Positions 11,870 through 25,183 of a stretch of 64,000 bases of DNA are shown here, piece by piece. The DNA is from Owenia fusiformis (Eukaryota; Annelida; Polychaeta; Sabellida; Oweniidae): the NCBI GenBank assembly GCA_903813345.2, contig CAIIXF020000006.1, positions 4,363,096 through 4,427,095 on the forward strand, read 5' to 3'. The notes beneath the pieces are model-generated. The model did not search any database and had not been told where the DNA came from. It saw only the letters and a program-made list of their open reading frames with translations. Within the stretch, counting starts at the first letter, position 1, and every line of letters starts with the position of its first letter. Position numbers and translations under genes: made by a program.

Positions 11870-13160
11870 TGGTTATCATTTTAACTCCGATGCCATATTT
11901 TTCATTAACATTCAGGAATATGCAAAAAGAATCCAAAGGTATTCAACAATATGTTCTTAATAAAACAGTTTTTCTCTCAAATTCGTATTTTTCCTTTTAA
12001 AACTTGTACGATAGTTAATAATCGCTCGATTTTTATGAAATAAAGTATGTTCGAAATATGTCTGCATGTATGAAGTATGTTCGTATATTCGTAATAATGA
12101 TCATTTACACATTTGACAGGATTAAAAACACGGTATCTTTCAATATTTTAGGAATATCATTTTCATCAGCACCAACTTCAATTCCAACTATCATAACTTT
12201 GCCAATCAATATGAAAAGAGTGGCATAGCCATTTACCTGTGGTTAAAGATAGAAAAATTACGGAGGCACAAAAAACTTTACAAAATGTACTATCGAAAAA
12301 TCCCCCTGCAGACATTAGGGATAAGACATAAAAATAATAGATTTGACACAAAGAAGTAATTTTTAAAATATTTTATTACTGAATTCCAGGGTCTCCGTTT
12401 CTATCTCATATCGGTCCTGTCTAAAGATCCTTGTTCATAAAGGCCCGGGATAAGTATTTCAGTTCAACAAAATAATGGTTTCGACACAAAATAATCTGAG
12501 GTGAATTGAGGTTTAGAAAGTTGAGATCAACTTTCTCTTTTTGTATAGATGGTGGCACTACGCTTTCTTATCTAGCGCCTTTTCCTGCCGGGATTTTTCC
12601 AGTTGCTCGCATGCTTGAGACCTGCAAAATGTCAAACATGCGCGTGATATTATACACTTTTAGATGGTATTATTCGTATCATAGATATTTGTTACACTTT
12701 GCAACAAATGATATTAGCTTTATTCCATGACTTTTCGAATTTTCAAATGATTGTTAGAGTAATTTACAACACAATATAGTTACAAACCACGCATATGGAT
12801 ATAATATTTTGATATGAAGTAGTAATATTTTGAACAATCCATATCATAGAAATGTATCATTGTGTATTATTAATATCAATGCGGTTGTTACGTTAAACTC
12901 ATCAACGGATAAGAACAGAGTAAAGCACAATCGTACAGCAGAGACATCTTTTTATAATCAAAGCAAAGCACAAAAAGCGTTTTTGCTATAACCGATCCTG
13001 ATATTTTAGATGTCATAAAAATAACTTTACGAGGATTTAAAGTAGATAATAAAGTATAAAATGTCTCACCTATCAGTGCGGCCCCCGCACCAGATGCAGC
13101 GCCGAATCTATTATTATAGCCAGCATCAAGCTGTCGCTTGTGTCTAAAATGGACAGCGCA
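11870..13160. other. No recognised feature
   Basis: This is AT-rich sequence. Open frames of 60-100 codons on both strands lack motifs and codon structure. I see nothing to support a gene. Confidence 0.5.
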
Positions 13161-13672
13161 AATACCATGTACCATAATAAGCATTCATGTCCCTTCAAAT
13201 ACCATGTACCATAATAAGCATTCTATCCCTTTAAATACTATGTACCATAATAAGCATTCATGTCCCTTCAAATACCATGTACCATAATAAGCATTCATGT
13301 TCTTTCAAATACCATGTACCATAATACGCATCCATGTCCCTTCAAATACCATGTACCATAATAAGCATTCATGTCCCTTCAAATACCATGTACCATAATA
13401 AGCATTCATGTCCCTTCAAATACCATGTACCATAATAAGCAATCATGTCCCTTCAAATACCATGTACCATAATAAGCATTCATGTCTCTTCAGATACCAT
13501 GTACCATAATAAGCATTCATGTCCCTTCAAGTACCATGTACCATACTAAGCATTCATGTCCCTTCAAATACCATGTACCATAATAAGCATTCATGTCCCT
13601 TCAAATACCATGTACCATATAAGCATTCATGTCCCTTCAAATACCATGTACCATAATAAGCATTTATGTCCC
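13161..13672. repeat. 37-bp tandem satellite, about 14 copies
   Basis: Each unit contains ACCATGTACCATAATAAGC followed by ATTCATGTCCCTTCAAAT. Units are nearly identical, with a few point changes and 1-bp indels, and their uniformity points to recent expansion. No unique spacers lie between units, so this is not CRISPR-like. Confidence 0.9.
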
Positions 13673-14132
13673 CTTGCGTCCTCTCATTAGGGATATATTA
13701 AATCATGCAGATTTTAATTACATTTTGATGGATGTTGTCGATTATTGAGCCTACCTTCTTATTTCGAAGAGTTATAGATGTACATTGGAAATGTATGGTT
13801 CACTTTTTTAATTTTCCCAGTACTTAAAAACCCGTTATAACTACTAAAGTCTGATTCAAAATTCTACTGAGTATTTTAGGCTATACTGTTTCAATATGGT
13901 CATTTGATTGCAGACTTAAGGCGTATATTTTTTAACAACATTTTGAGTGTTTTACCATCCTTACTTTGCTTCGTTGTAATAGCTTTGCATTTCTCTAAGG
14001 TTCTTGGTCAGGTCTTCTAAAACTGCTATTGCTAGTGCGGGGCTTGCTATGGACCTTCTACTTCTGAAATAATACAATTATCCGCTGTGAATAGGAAGTT
14101 AAAATAACACGTTTTTAAGAGAACTTGTACGT
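13673..14132. other. No recognised feature
   Basis: This is AT-rich spacer without recognisable elements. Confidence 0.5.
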
Positions 14133-16762
14133 ATAGGCGATCAGCCTGGGGGGTTGGTCGGTACCAAATTAGGGGAATAATGGCCATGGTGATTTTTGGG
14201 AAGTTGTACACCCCTGGAGTAAGAAAATATGTGATAGCATTGCAGAAGTGGCAGCTAAATGGGTGTTATCACCCATTTTTCAAAATGGCCGCCGGTGCGC
14301 TTGCTTCCAAACAAAAGAAGTTATATCTAAGCATACTGAGAGGCAAAATCAGTAATTTTAGGGTCTAACTCTGGGTTTTAAGGGTCACTGATTCGATTTA
14401 TGCCTAAATCCAAGTCATCAAAACATAGATTCATATGAAAATCCAAGATGGCCACCAATTTTGGTTCAAAAACAAATATGTAACTAATGATACAAGCTAA
14501 AACGTTTCAAAATGATTTTGAAGAGTTTTAGAAGAGGTTTTCAAGTCTAAGGATTTTATTCATGTGTAAATCTATGTCATCTAAGGATTACTTTATATGT
14601 AAATCCAAGATGGCCGCCAAAATAGGTGCCAAAAGGAATATGTAACTACATTTATTGATACATGCTCAAAGAACAGATAAAAAGCAATTTTATAGATCAT
14701 GAAAGGGTTTAGAGGTTAATGATTTCACTTATGCTTCATTTTAGTCTAAGTAATCAAATAATTACTTTTCATAGAAAACCAAAATGGCCGCCAATATGGG
14801 TGCCGAAACGAACATGTAACTATTAATGTAGGAATAGCTAAAATGTAGTTTTGTAGTGGAAATCCAAGATGGCTGCCAAAATGAATAAGTTACCATTAAT
14901 ATAAGCTCAATGAACAATTACAAAGTGATTTTGGAGACCATGTCTAGGTTTAAATGGTCGAGAAATTTAAGTCAATGGCTAGGTTTCAATGGTTGAGAAC
15001 TTTAAGTCATCAAATAATTCTTTTATATTTGGATATTCAGGATGGCAACCAAAATGGCTGCCAAAATGAATAATTAATTTCGAAATATATTCATTTGGAT
15101 ATCAAAAATGGCCCTGATGTGATATACCATCTCAATTGTACTCTCTTCATCAAAACAATGAACTGGTTTATGAAAGCAGAAGAGTCCTATTATAGAGGTC
15201 TTAAAGGGAATGATGATACAAGACATCCTTCTTGCTGAGCCTCTATGAACATCATTAATGTTATGACCTAGTCATTTCCCGGAGCATAACAGATTTTAAG
15301 CTTCTTTGAGAAGATGAGATGTATGTAGTGCAACCCCAGGGATCTGAGTGCTATACAAAGGAATATCCTTTGCATTCATTTGACTTCGCTTCTGAAAAGA
15401 GAGCTTCATCTCTAGTGTAACTAGACTCTGTGAGCAGGGTAACAAATGAAGCTAATTTGCAATTTTTCATACTATCCATGATGAGAGAATTGAATATATT
15501 TTGACAAAATATTTCGATGGGTCCCAACAACAGCATCTGTTAGATCTAGAAAAGTGGATTAAAGCTATTGACCTTAGCAATGTAGGGAGTTGGTACATGG
15601 TATTGTCCTATATGAGGTTCAGGATATTGGGATTATCCCTAGGCCAATATAATATATCTTCCCGAGGGCTGTAGGTCTGTAAAGAAAGGAAAAACTCAAT
15701 CCAAGTCTACAATTTCAGAGAAGATAATATCTCGGATGGACTGAAGAGTGCCGAGTATGAAGACCTCATTGACAAAGTAAGATGTAAAGGGTGGAAAGTG
15801 AGACACTTTCCAGTGCATGTAGGCTTTAGAGGCTTCCAATGTTCTTCTCGGAACATCATGTTGAGAGAACTAGGTCTGCAGCCTGTGAACTTCAAGATGG
15901 CAATAAAGGAAATAGGTTAGATGGTTGAGTTATGCTCCATGTCAATGTGGTAATTTATTTTGGAAGCCAGTTTGGTGACCATTTTGGATTTTAATATGAG
16001 GAAAGGTTAAGATAATTTAAGTAAAGGCTAGTAAATTGAAACCATTTTCTCCTGAAACCCAGTCTCAGATATCTATATAAAATAACTGTTCTAATTTTTC
16101 TATGTGCTTATAAATTCATTTTTTGCAGCCATTTTGGCAGCCATTTTAGATTTCTATATAAAGGTATTCTTTTACACATGAATTGGATCCTTAACCTCTA
16201 AAACCTTACCATGGTCCGCAAAAGCAACCGTTTTTTGAGTTTACATGAATACTTACGTATTCATTTTGACATCCATTTTGGTGGCCATTTTGGATTTCTA
16301 TGTAAAGTAGTTCTTTGATTACTTAGATTTAGAGACAAATAAAATCCCCAGCCTCTAAAACCTTTTCATGGTCTCCAAAGTCACTTTTTAACGATTCTTT
16401 GAGCTTTTTGAACTTATATTAATAGTGACATATTTGTTTTGACATCCATTTTGGCGGCCATCTTGGATTTCCAATTCTTTGATGACTTAGATTTTGACTT
16501 GACCCCTAAAACCCCGAAATAGACCTCAAAATCATTGTTTTTGTCTCTCAGTATGCTTAGATATAACTTGTTTTATTTGGTAGTAAGTGCACCGGCGGCC
16601 ATTTTGAAAAATGGGTGATAACACCCATTTAGCTGCCACTCCTGCAATGCTATCATATAATTTCTTACTCTAGAGGTATTTACCTTGCCAAAAATCACAA
16701 TGAGGCTTATTCCCCAAACTTGGTACCGATAACCTAAATTTTGGGGTGAAGCTGATGGCCTA
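14133..16762. mobile_element. 2.6-kb foldback element with long inverted arms
   Basis: The left arm from 14133 and the right arm ending at 16762 are inverted relative to each other. The shared blocks include TGGGTGTTATCACCCATTTT and AAAATGGCCGCCGGTGC, and similarity continues several hundred bases inward. Both arms are built of degenerate ~150-200 bp units, each with an AAGATGGCCGCCAAAATGG-like motif. The centre (about 15100-15960) is unrelated and contains a fragment of element P (15610-15665). No transposase was recognised. Confidence 0.65.
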
Positions 16763-16792
16763 GTAGTTCCTAACCCCTTTTGTAGTATTTGG

Positions 16793-17155
16793 GATGCGTT
16801 TTTGAACTACCCGCGGGCTAGTGCATTGCATAATATTTATTAATAAGTATTCCCCCTAGGTATCATGGAAAAGAACAATAAACCCATGCGTTGCAAATTA
16901 CATGCTCACGCGCACTTAAACCGCTGATTACGCTGTGGCAATCTTGTGGGCCGCTCCTGTGTGTCAAACGCGTCTGCTCGTTGATAGTGAACCGCATGAG
17001 TTCCATTGCAATAAACCGTGTTATATTTCAAAAGAATTTTGTGAGTGTAGGTGTGCTTGGGTAAGCTATTTTGTTGTCCTTTTAGTGATACCTGGGGAGA
17101 ACGCTCATAAAAATATTAAGCATAGCTAGTACCACGGGCATACAAAAATACAGCC
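16793..17155 (+). repeat. Dispersed repeat D, copy 2
   Basis: This is a same-strand relative of 8245-8672, starting at GCGTTTTTGAACTACCCGCG and ending near GGGCATACAAAAATACAG. It is shorter than copy 1 by internal deletions. Confidence 0.7.
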
Positions 17156-17420
17156 TTGGTGTAGAGGTACTAGGTATAAGAAAAAAGTAAAGTACCTAAA
17201 AACAATTATGAGAGGGACAGTTATCTCTGGGACAAGCTTTATGGGTCATGATATTACATAATCACGAATAAGTTCTCTTAAGAACATGACTGTAGTTTAA
17301 CCTCCCCAATATCTATAGTTTAACAGATAACGTTAATGAACAATTTAAATAGAGAAATAAAGGTATTCATTTTGTTCAATTAAACATTTTAACTTTAAAG
17401 TGTGCGCCAAAGTTTAATAC

Positions 17421-17456
17421 TGCGCAGGCGCAACGTTCTCGCTAAACTATATAAAG
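17421..17456 (+). promoter_or_regulatory. Candidate TATA promoter with NRF1-like site
   Basis: TGCGCAGGCGCA (17421-17432) differs from the NRF1 consensus palindrome at one central base. It is followed 15 bp later by TATATAAAG (17448-17456). A GTAAG donor-like motif lies at 17482. No downstream coding exon was recognised, so this is only a motif-level call. Confidence 0.25.
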
Positions 17457-17483
17457 AGATCACCGGGTACACGATTCAGAGGT

Positions 17484-18785
17484 AAGCAAGGAAGGCGATC
17501 AATCTTCGTCTCGTGATGATATACCGTATAATCGTAACCAGGGAAGTTTCACCTTTGAAATTGAAAATTACTATTAGATGTACTTTGTAGATGTTATTTA
17601 TGAAGCTATTTAGTGTATGTATCAATCAAATGGCTCATTTTGGACATATAAAAAGTATTTGTCTTTGTTTCCCCGGGAATCGTATTCCCACACATAAATA
17701 GTGTACATTATGCAGTACATATTGAATAGCCTGGTATAGTAACACCGTGTTTATATTATATTGAAGGGCATGCTGATTGTACACACGAGTACATGCATGC
17801 TAGAAGGCCTAATTTTATATAGCTTGCATACCTAAATAAAAAATAAACCCTTCTAATCCCCTTATGTAAATACGGCGGTATACGTAGCTCGATTTATCGG
17901 AATCTTTAAAACAGTTTCTACTTCAACTGCAGATAAACATTTAAATATATGCGGATATATCAGCTTATACACATTTATTAAAGGAAGTGTGCACCTCAAA
18001 TCCGCATTCTTAAATCATGATACCGAGCAGTACATTAAGAGAATGGAACCATGCGGTACCGTTAGAGTGTGATGCCTACAGTGTTGACGGTAATGTACGG
18101 TACCATATTTTACAGTACCGTACAGAACCGTAGCCAATAGTTTGGCTGTGTGTATTAACAAATGCCCTCAGCATATATGAATAACAATTTACTAAATTAT
18201 TCCAAATGACATTTGCATCTCTTGAGATAATTTTATTCCAAAGGATAGCGTATACTTCCTTGAGGGACCTATTTCCAAATATCTAGCTGATGAAAAACGA
18301 ATAATCAATTTATAAGATCATTCAAATTAGTCCTAAAAGGAATTTTGAAATAATTGTTAACTTAGCCGACAATGGATACCTTGTCTCATGAAAGAAGAAC
18401 GTGGTGATTTTATCGAAATGTAATAAATGTTAGATGGAAATGACAAAAAGATAGGAGCGCTTTGGCAAATAGCGCAAATAAAATTAGGAATTGATGTGCG
18501 GTGCTTAGTATCATAGTTAATATAAATATAAAGATATGAAGTAAAACATAGGCCTATCATCACGTTTTGTCATTAAAAGAGTTTTATGAGTGATAAAACA
18601 ACAAGATCCTGAGGTATGTTTTCTTTAAAACGATTTGTATGATGTCTTTAGAAATCAGCGGGTAATTAGGCGCACAAGAAACAAAGACTGTTACTATGGC
18701 ATTCCCATCGCCTGCTGTCCAACGGCAACTGCATTTTTTAATCATCTATAAATCTATTTTATTTGTTAGTCAAATCTGATCGTAT
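17484..18785. other. No recognised feature
   Basis: No gene, RNA or mobile element is apparent. A short cluster of GGTACC-containing words lies at 18040-18130. Confidence 0.45.
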
Positions 18786-18787
18786 AG

Positions 18788-19395
18788 ATAAAGCCTTACT
18801 ATTTACCACTACAATTAAAGAATGGCCTTGCTATTTGCCACAACAATAAAAGAGTGAACTTACTATTTGCCACGACAATAAAAGAGTGAACTTACTATTT
18901 ATCGCTACAGTAAAAGAATGACCTTACTATTTACCACTACAATAAAAATGGCCTTGCCATTTTTTCACTACAATAAAAAAATGGACTTGCTATTTGCCAC
19001 GACAATAAAATAATGGCATTGCTATTTACTACTACAATTAAAGAATGGCCTTGCCATTTACCACTACAATAAAAGAATGAACTTACTATTTATCACTACA
19101 GTAAAAGAATGACCTTACAATTTACCACTACAATAAAAATGGACTTGCTATTTGTCACTTCAATAAAAAAATGGACTTAATATTTGCCACGACAATAAAA
19201 TAATGGCATTGCTATTTACTACTACAATAAAAGAATGGCCTTGCCATTTACCATTACAATAAAATAACATTACAATAAAAGAATGGCCTTGCTATTTACC
19301 ACTACAATAAAAGAATGAACTTGCTATTTGCAGCTTTGCCACTACAATAAAAGAATGACATTGCTATTTAAACTACAATAAAGGAATGTCATTGC
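18788..19395. repeat. ~32-bp minisatellite
   Basis: About 18 degenerate units contain CTACAATAAAAGAATGGCC followed by TTGCTATTTACCA. Variation among units (GACCTTACTATTT, GAACTTGCTATTT) suggests an older array than the 37-bp satellite at 13.2 kb. Confidence 0.85.
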
Positions 19396-22300
19396 ACTTG
19401 CACATTTAAATGAAGAAATCATTAAATAAAATACATTTTGTTAACAATGTCGTTAATTACACGGTAACATTAATTGGAGAAAGTACAAATTGTCAATGAC
19501 TTAAGCTGCCTTTCCGTATTTTAATGAACGCCATATATCCAACGACAGCTTAACTAATAAAGTTAGTTTACGATTCGACTCTTTATCGAAGGAATTGTTT
19601 CTCTTATTTGTGGCATAGGAGATTTCCTGACCTTGGTAAACAGATCTTTATCAGAAACCAATGTTGAAAAAGAATGAAATAATGAATGGAACACAATGAT
19701 AATATACAGACTTGGCATTAACACCCCATGCACCATACGAATGTAATTTTAGGCGACCTGTCTGCATGGAAAGGCGGTTCAAATATCATCATTATATTCA
19801 CTATTTAATTTTATTTGGAATATTAGAATGAAACAATGAAAATTGTAAAAAGTGAATTAATATCCAGTTTTTATCGTATGATCTCTAAAATGAAGTCCTC
19901 TGATTGGTCGGTATTAGTCCAATCTGTATTGCTACTGAGATTGTCCCCTCACCTTGTATTGGTAAAGGATCGATCATTCCCGTAGCAATACAAAAATATT
20001 GGTACAATCTCAATGCAAGTCAGCAGGTCAGTGGACTTCCTAGGGATTATCCCCTAATTGGCTTAGGATCACACGATAAAAACGTTATAGAATGATTTGA
20101 AGTGCAACCTTCAAATTTATAAATTCATTAAATCCTAAAGGTACTTGGTAAACATAGAGAAGGGTACAAATAAGCTTGTTATTAAAGTCAAAAAGAAATT
20201 AATAGAGAGATATCATGTATATTGGAAGAATATGTGGGAATGTGGGGAAACTTAGATTATTTAAACAACTAAAAACGCACTTTGGATTTGAACACTTTCT
20301 TTCAGAAACGACGATTGAGGGGAACATATTTAAAGAATCTGCTGACATGACAAACTATCTAATGATTGGTAGAGACAGGGTTAATCTTATATCAAAGTAA
20401 CAATTTATATGTCATTTGAAGAATGTAACCCTATTTTCTGTACTTTATTGCTATTTTTACTGAAAATTGTATAGTGGATGTACGTTTGGCCCTAAACGGG
20501 CATCAGTACTCATAAAATCATGTTATATATACAGGATATATTGTGCTCTTGATATTTCGATATTTTCGACTTTCTCTCGTACCAATACAAAATTTCCCGA
20601 GAAAAATATACCCTGTATTGCACTTCAAATCGTTCAATAACTTAGCAAACTCACTTTTTATAAAAATAACACATCCACAGCTTTTGAAAGGACATTGAGA
20701 CATTGTTCTTGATTACATAAATATGTGTACAATTGGTCATGAATAAAAAGATAGTTAGAGTGTTAGAGTTTCGAATTCGATATCATTTGCCTGATCAGAA
20801 TGAAGAAGTCAAATAACTTTTAAAACGATTCAATTGATCTGAAAATGCAGTGTCTTTTCAAAAGAATGAGGCCCAAGAGCCAGTCGTAACCATAAAAAAT
20901 TCTATACAGGGATTAATTGTGTAAGTGCAATCAAAGGAATCGAGTTAATTCTTCTAAAAGACTTTTATAATACAGATAGATCTCGAGAATTCTTCAGAAT
21001 GGCACTTTTATGCATATTAGGACATCAACTTAAACAATTGATGCTAATGGTACCAAATATAAGAGAGAAAATAGACAAGCGATTCCATTTAAACATCATG
21101 GTTAAAGACCATGATGTCGTATTGGGGTCAATAGTAACTTACTCTCCAAGTGCGTGACTTGACAAGATTGGTTCATTTAGATTGGAACAAACAAGTCTTA
21201 AAGATGCAAAGGTAGAAATTACGTTTACCTGTGTTTAGTATTTACGGCACTGGACTGTGACTGATGTAGAGCTATTGTCATGAAAACAAGAATCCATTGG
21301 AAATTTATCTTCATTCTTAGATCACTGGAAAAAATATCAAATACGTCAATTAATAAAACATGCGTGTCTCAGTTCCTCATTGTATCAATCATACTTCATC
21401 AACTAGGCACCTGAACGTACCTAGTACTTAAACACTTATTTTGCACATTTTCATCATATCGCTTTGAACAAAATATTATCCAATATTTTTGTCATAACAA
21501 CTGACGAATCATCATATTGTCTAAAAACCAGAACGTGTGAAAATTCATATATCCCAAATAAACGTGTGTCATTTTATTTTATTTGCCTTGCCAAAGATCA
21601 GAATCAAGTGTGTATCTGAATCAAATAATTCAGTTGAACTCTTACATCCAAAATAATAAAATAATCCAATACGAGTATATATATAAATGTATGTATGTAT
21701 GTATATTTGTTTATTTAAGTCTCACATGTCTCCTGGACATCAAGCCGCTGCCGGCTTAGGAGAGACTATAAAATTTAGTACATTAAAATTCATTTTTAAT
21801 ATTTATAAAATGTAAGTTACAAAATCGTTATCAACTTTCTGTTTTAATGACATTGAAGTCATCTCTGCTATGTCGAATCTTAAAACAATTTTTTTATATA
21901 TATTACAGCAATATATCAGGTAAAAAACAGATGAAGTCTAAGGATAAACTTTTCAATTGTTTAGATGATATAATCTCCGTATTTAAATATTCAGAAATAT
22001 TGAATTCAGGAATATTTACATTTTACATTATTGCTTAGTATCAATTTTCTTAGATTTTAAAATTTTCAGAAGCATATCGATGAATTAATTAAGATAAATT
22101 CTCTCAATATTACTATTGTTAAAAGTAAAAATGTTCATACACGGAAATGTACATCTACTTTGATAGCAGAAAACGAACCAATTGATTCCTAACAATCTCT
22201 ACTGTTTCTGTAAAACTCTAGGAACAATTGATTACTAACCTTCTACTTTTCTTGCCAGCCCCGTTGTCAACTCACGCTTGAGGTCCTTTGTCTGTTCAGA

Positions 22301-23430
22301 AGATCAAATAAATTCTGGTTTTATATTTTATATTTCCCCCGTTAATCCCTCCGTAATAAGTGTAGGAGACAATGGGCTTTCGAGAACATACAAGTTCGTT
22401 CAAGTTTCAAATTAATCCGCTCGTCTAACTTACAAATGAAATCCCCCTAAATGGTAAGATCCATTATTAAAAGCGCATCCACGTGAATCAGGAAATATGT
22501 ATGCAACGTTGACATCACAGGCCAATAAGATTAATTAAGGAAATGCTAAGGTGCTATCGTAAATCAACGCAAATTATCAAATCTACGTCGCGACTTAGAC
22601 ATGCACGTAAGGAAGGCCTTGAACGAGTGGTAACAATTGTTGCTGTGTCCATGTAGTTATAACATGCATTATTCTAAATAACCAAATGTATTTGATTCAA
22701 TGTATTAATTATATATATATAAGTTAAAATATTCGATATGGATATTTAGTGAATGTATTTGATCCAAAATATCTTATACAGAACATTTATTGAACAGTGA
22801 CGTAGTCCATCGTATGTCTCCAGAATTTGAAGAATCCGTAGCACACTATAGCGCAGAAACATTTGAACTATTATTCAAGGAGGTGCGTATGTCTTGATTT
22901 TTTAAGATACCATTTGCTGAAAAATATGTGTCTCATCACATGGGGTCAAAACATTCATTTTCATTCGAATTTTTTACACATTTAATAAGACCCAAGACAT
23001 AATCATAAAACAATGTCAAATAGGTAAAATGTATCTCTATTTGAATGTTATCGAGTATTGGAACGTTTATATATTCAGAGAGCATATCAAATAATCTATG
23101 AAAGACATATCCAATCTTGGTGGGTTTTTTTAAAACAGCTGAATGCCGTATTCACAGTTTGTATTCATAGATACCATGCGTTTACATCACCAATATTATA
23201 AAGGAACAAATTAACGATCCCATGGTACATGATACAGGTTGTCTAAATCAGCCAGGAAAATAAAGTTTTGTTTGACAAGCCATATAAATATCATCCCCTG
23301 AAACTGTAAACCTGTCGAAATGGTATCCAAATATTGCATTATATTGAAATGAATTCATGTTTTTGCCTTTCCTCGAGTATTTCCCGCAGCTCGAAATGAC
23401 AATTTAATTGATCATATCATTGTAATGTTT
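19396..23430. other. 4-kb stretch without recognised genes
   Basis: The only notable feature is a short ATGT microsatellite near 21685-21705. Open frames are short and lack motifs. Isolated small exons cannot be ruled out. Confidence 0.45.
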
Positions 23431-23437
23431 CTCACTT

Positions 23438-23690
23438 TACGGAGACTTTAACACTCGAAGTGATAAATGGTGGAAACATTATCAAATAAAGCAAGAAGGA
23501 ACTATTTTAACTGACTTAATTCAAAATTTATATTTGACCCAACTGATAGATGAGCCAACCCGAGTCACTTTGACCTCTAGGATACGTATTGACCTTCTGA
23601 TGACAAACAATGAATTCTTCCTCTGAGTAACACCACCTATAGGAAACAATGACCATAGCACAACATTAGACCCTCCATCCTAGAATTGGT
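23438..23690 (+). pseudogene. LINE endonuclease fragment (decayed)
   Basis: Reading from 23438, the frame gives YGDFNTRSDKWW, then LTDLIQNLYLTQLIDEPTR, then RIDLLMTNNEF. A stop near 23625 interrupts it before NDHSTT. GDFN, an EPTR-like block, IDL and a terminal DH are the ordered motifs of an apurinic-like LINE endonuclease (catalytic D/N and H residues). The piece is truncated at both ends and has at least one stop, so it is dead. It is distinct in sequence from the LINE at 55-60 kb. Confidence 0.75.
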
Positions 23691-23761
23691 TTTGTATAGG
23701 TCTTATTTAGCGTTCCCAGTGGTTCCTACATTGCTCGCTCTATGGTTGTATATTGTTATAT

Positions 23762-24050
23762 TACTCTACCCCTGAGCAATAAGAGTTACAGACAGTGCAA
23801 CTTGGAGCAACTTGGTGCAATAAGAACTATTATAGACGGTGCTATACGGGTTAGGAACAGTGCAATAAGGGCTAGAGACAGTGTAACTTAGTGCTATAAG
23901 GGTTGGAGACTGTGCAACTTGGTGCAATAAGGGCTAGAGACGGTGCAACCTGATGCTATAAGGGTTACAGACAGTGCCACTTAGTGCAATAGGGGCTAGA
24001 GACAATGCAACTTGGTGCAATTAGGTTACAGGCAGTGCAACTTGTTATCG
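23762..24050. repeat. ~32-bp minisatellite
   Basis: Units carry variations of GACAGTGCAACTTGGTGCAA and TAAGGGCTAGA, roughly eight degenerate copies. No coding potential. Confidence 0.75.
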
Positions 24051-24311
24051 ATGGGCAATGCATCATTCAGCTATTTACAAGGGTCGATCAGGAAATCCTG
24101 ATAAAATGCTCTAAGTTTATCATTCATTTTGCACACTATTTTCAGAGTAACTGGGTCATTTATTTCCTCATAATTTTGATGTTGGTTACAAATATTTCCG
24201 AAGTTATGGATGCTATGGTGACCTAAATAACGCTTTAGCGGGACAGGGTAATATTTGCGAAGTTTAAAGCTAGTTTTCTTTCGAATAATTCTACAAATGG
24301 CTGTTTTAATA

Positions 24312-25183
24312 TTAGAGAGATTTCGCACATAAGTGAAAGTACAACTTATACGTATACGTATAGTTTAAAGGGCCATGTCGAACTATTATATTTACTAAAA
24401 TCAATTTTAAATTGTACTTAATGGAACATAACTATTCGCGTTATAGAAAAGCTCCATCAACTAGAGACTGTGAGTGCACTGTCATCTACACGTGTAGATT
24501 ATGCACATTATAATTAAATGCTTGCTTCCGTGTCCTTGTAGTTGTAGTGTATTATAAACACGATCCTTTAAAGGGACTCATGATTCTTTAAAGTGAGTCA
24601 TTACATAAACAAGTTGATTATTTCAATGTTTTCATGATCAGTATAAGTTCAATGAACTTACAAAACGGTATATTTACGTAGATGACAACGTATACAGTTG
24701 GATCGCCGTATAAAGATTTGCCTACATGTGTGTGGAACAATTGACCGCAAGCATTTTTTAAAATTAATTGGCTGAGTGGGAACAGTATCCAATCAAATAC
24801 TTTAACCATCAATTTGAAACACCAATCAAACCAGTAGGTTCTAGCAATTCCTGGAAACGACCCATTCAGTAGTGCAACATATGACATACAGGGTGTTTCA
24901 TAACGAGCTGCATCTCCAAAAAGTCAATTTGAGAAGAGATGGGTCTATAACATATGAACTACATATGAGCCTATTTTATTCTAGACAAACACATGCATTT
25001 GGATCAACTAAACATGCTACAATTCAAGAAAGTACAAATGGCATCCCTTTGACCTGTATTTATTACAGTCCGAGAAGAACTCTCCTGACGAAAAGCTCAC
25101 ATTATGAAACACCTTGTACGTTTACCTATAAGTATAAGTATACGTTATAAGTTGTACTTTCACTAGGTGCGAAATCTCTCTAA
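24312..25183. mobile_element. MITE with TA target duplication
   Basis: Terminal inverted repeats start TTAGAGAGATTTCGCAC and extend about 45 bp with a few differences. They are flanked by TA at 24310-24311 and 25184-25185. TA duplication suggests a Tc1/mariner-like source. The element carries a second MITE at 24889-25116. Confidence 0.65.
24889..25116. mobile_element. Nested 228-bp mariner-type MITE
   Basis: Ends are CAGGGTGTTTCATAA and its inverse with one mismatch, flanked by TA at 24887-24888 and 25117-25118. CARGGTGTTTCATAA is a typical mariner-like terminus. Its position inside the 24312-25183 element makes it the younger of the two. Confidence 0.7.

Noticed and set aside
12888-13184. 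98-codon minus-strand open frame
   Set aside because: It overlaps the start of the 37-bp satellite, has no motif or signal sequence and weak start context.
13161-13672. CRISPR-like array of 37-bp repeats
   Set aside because: There are no spacers between repeats; it is a simple tandem satellite.
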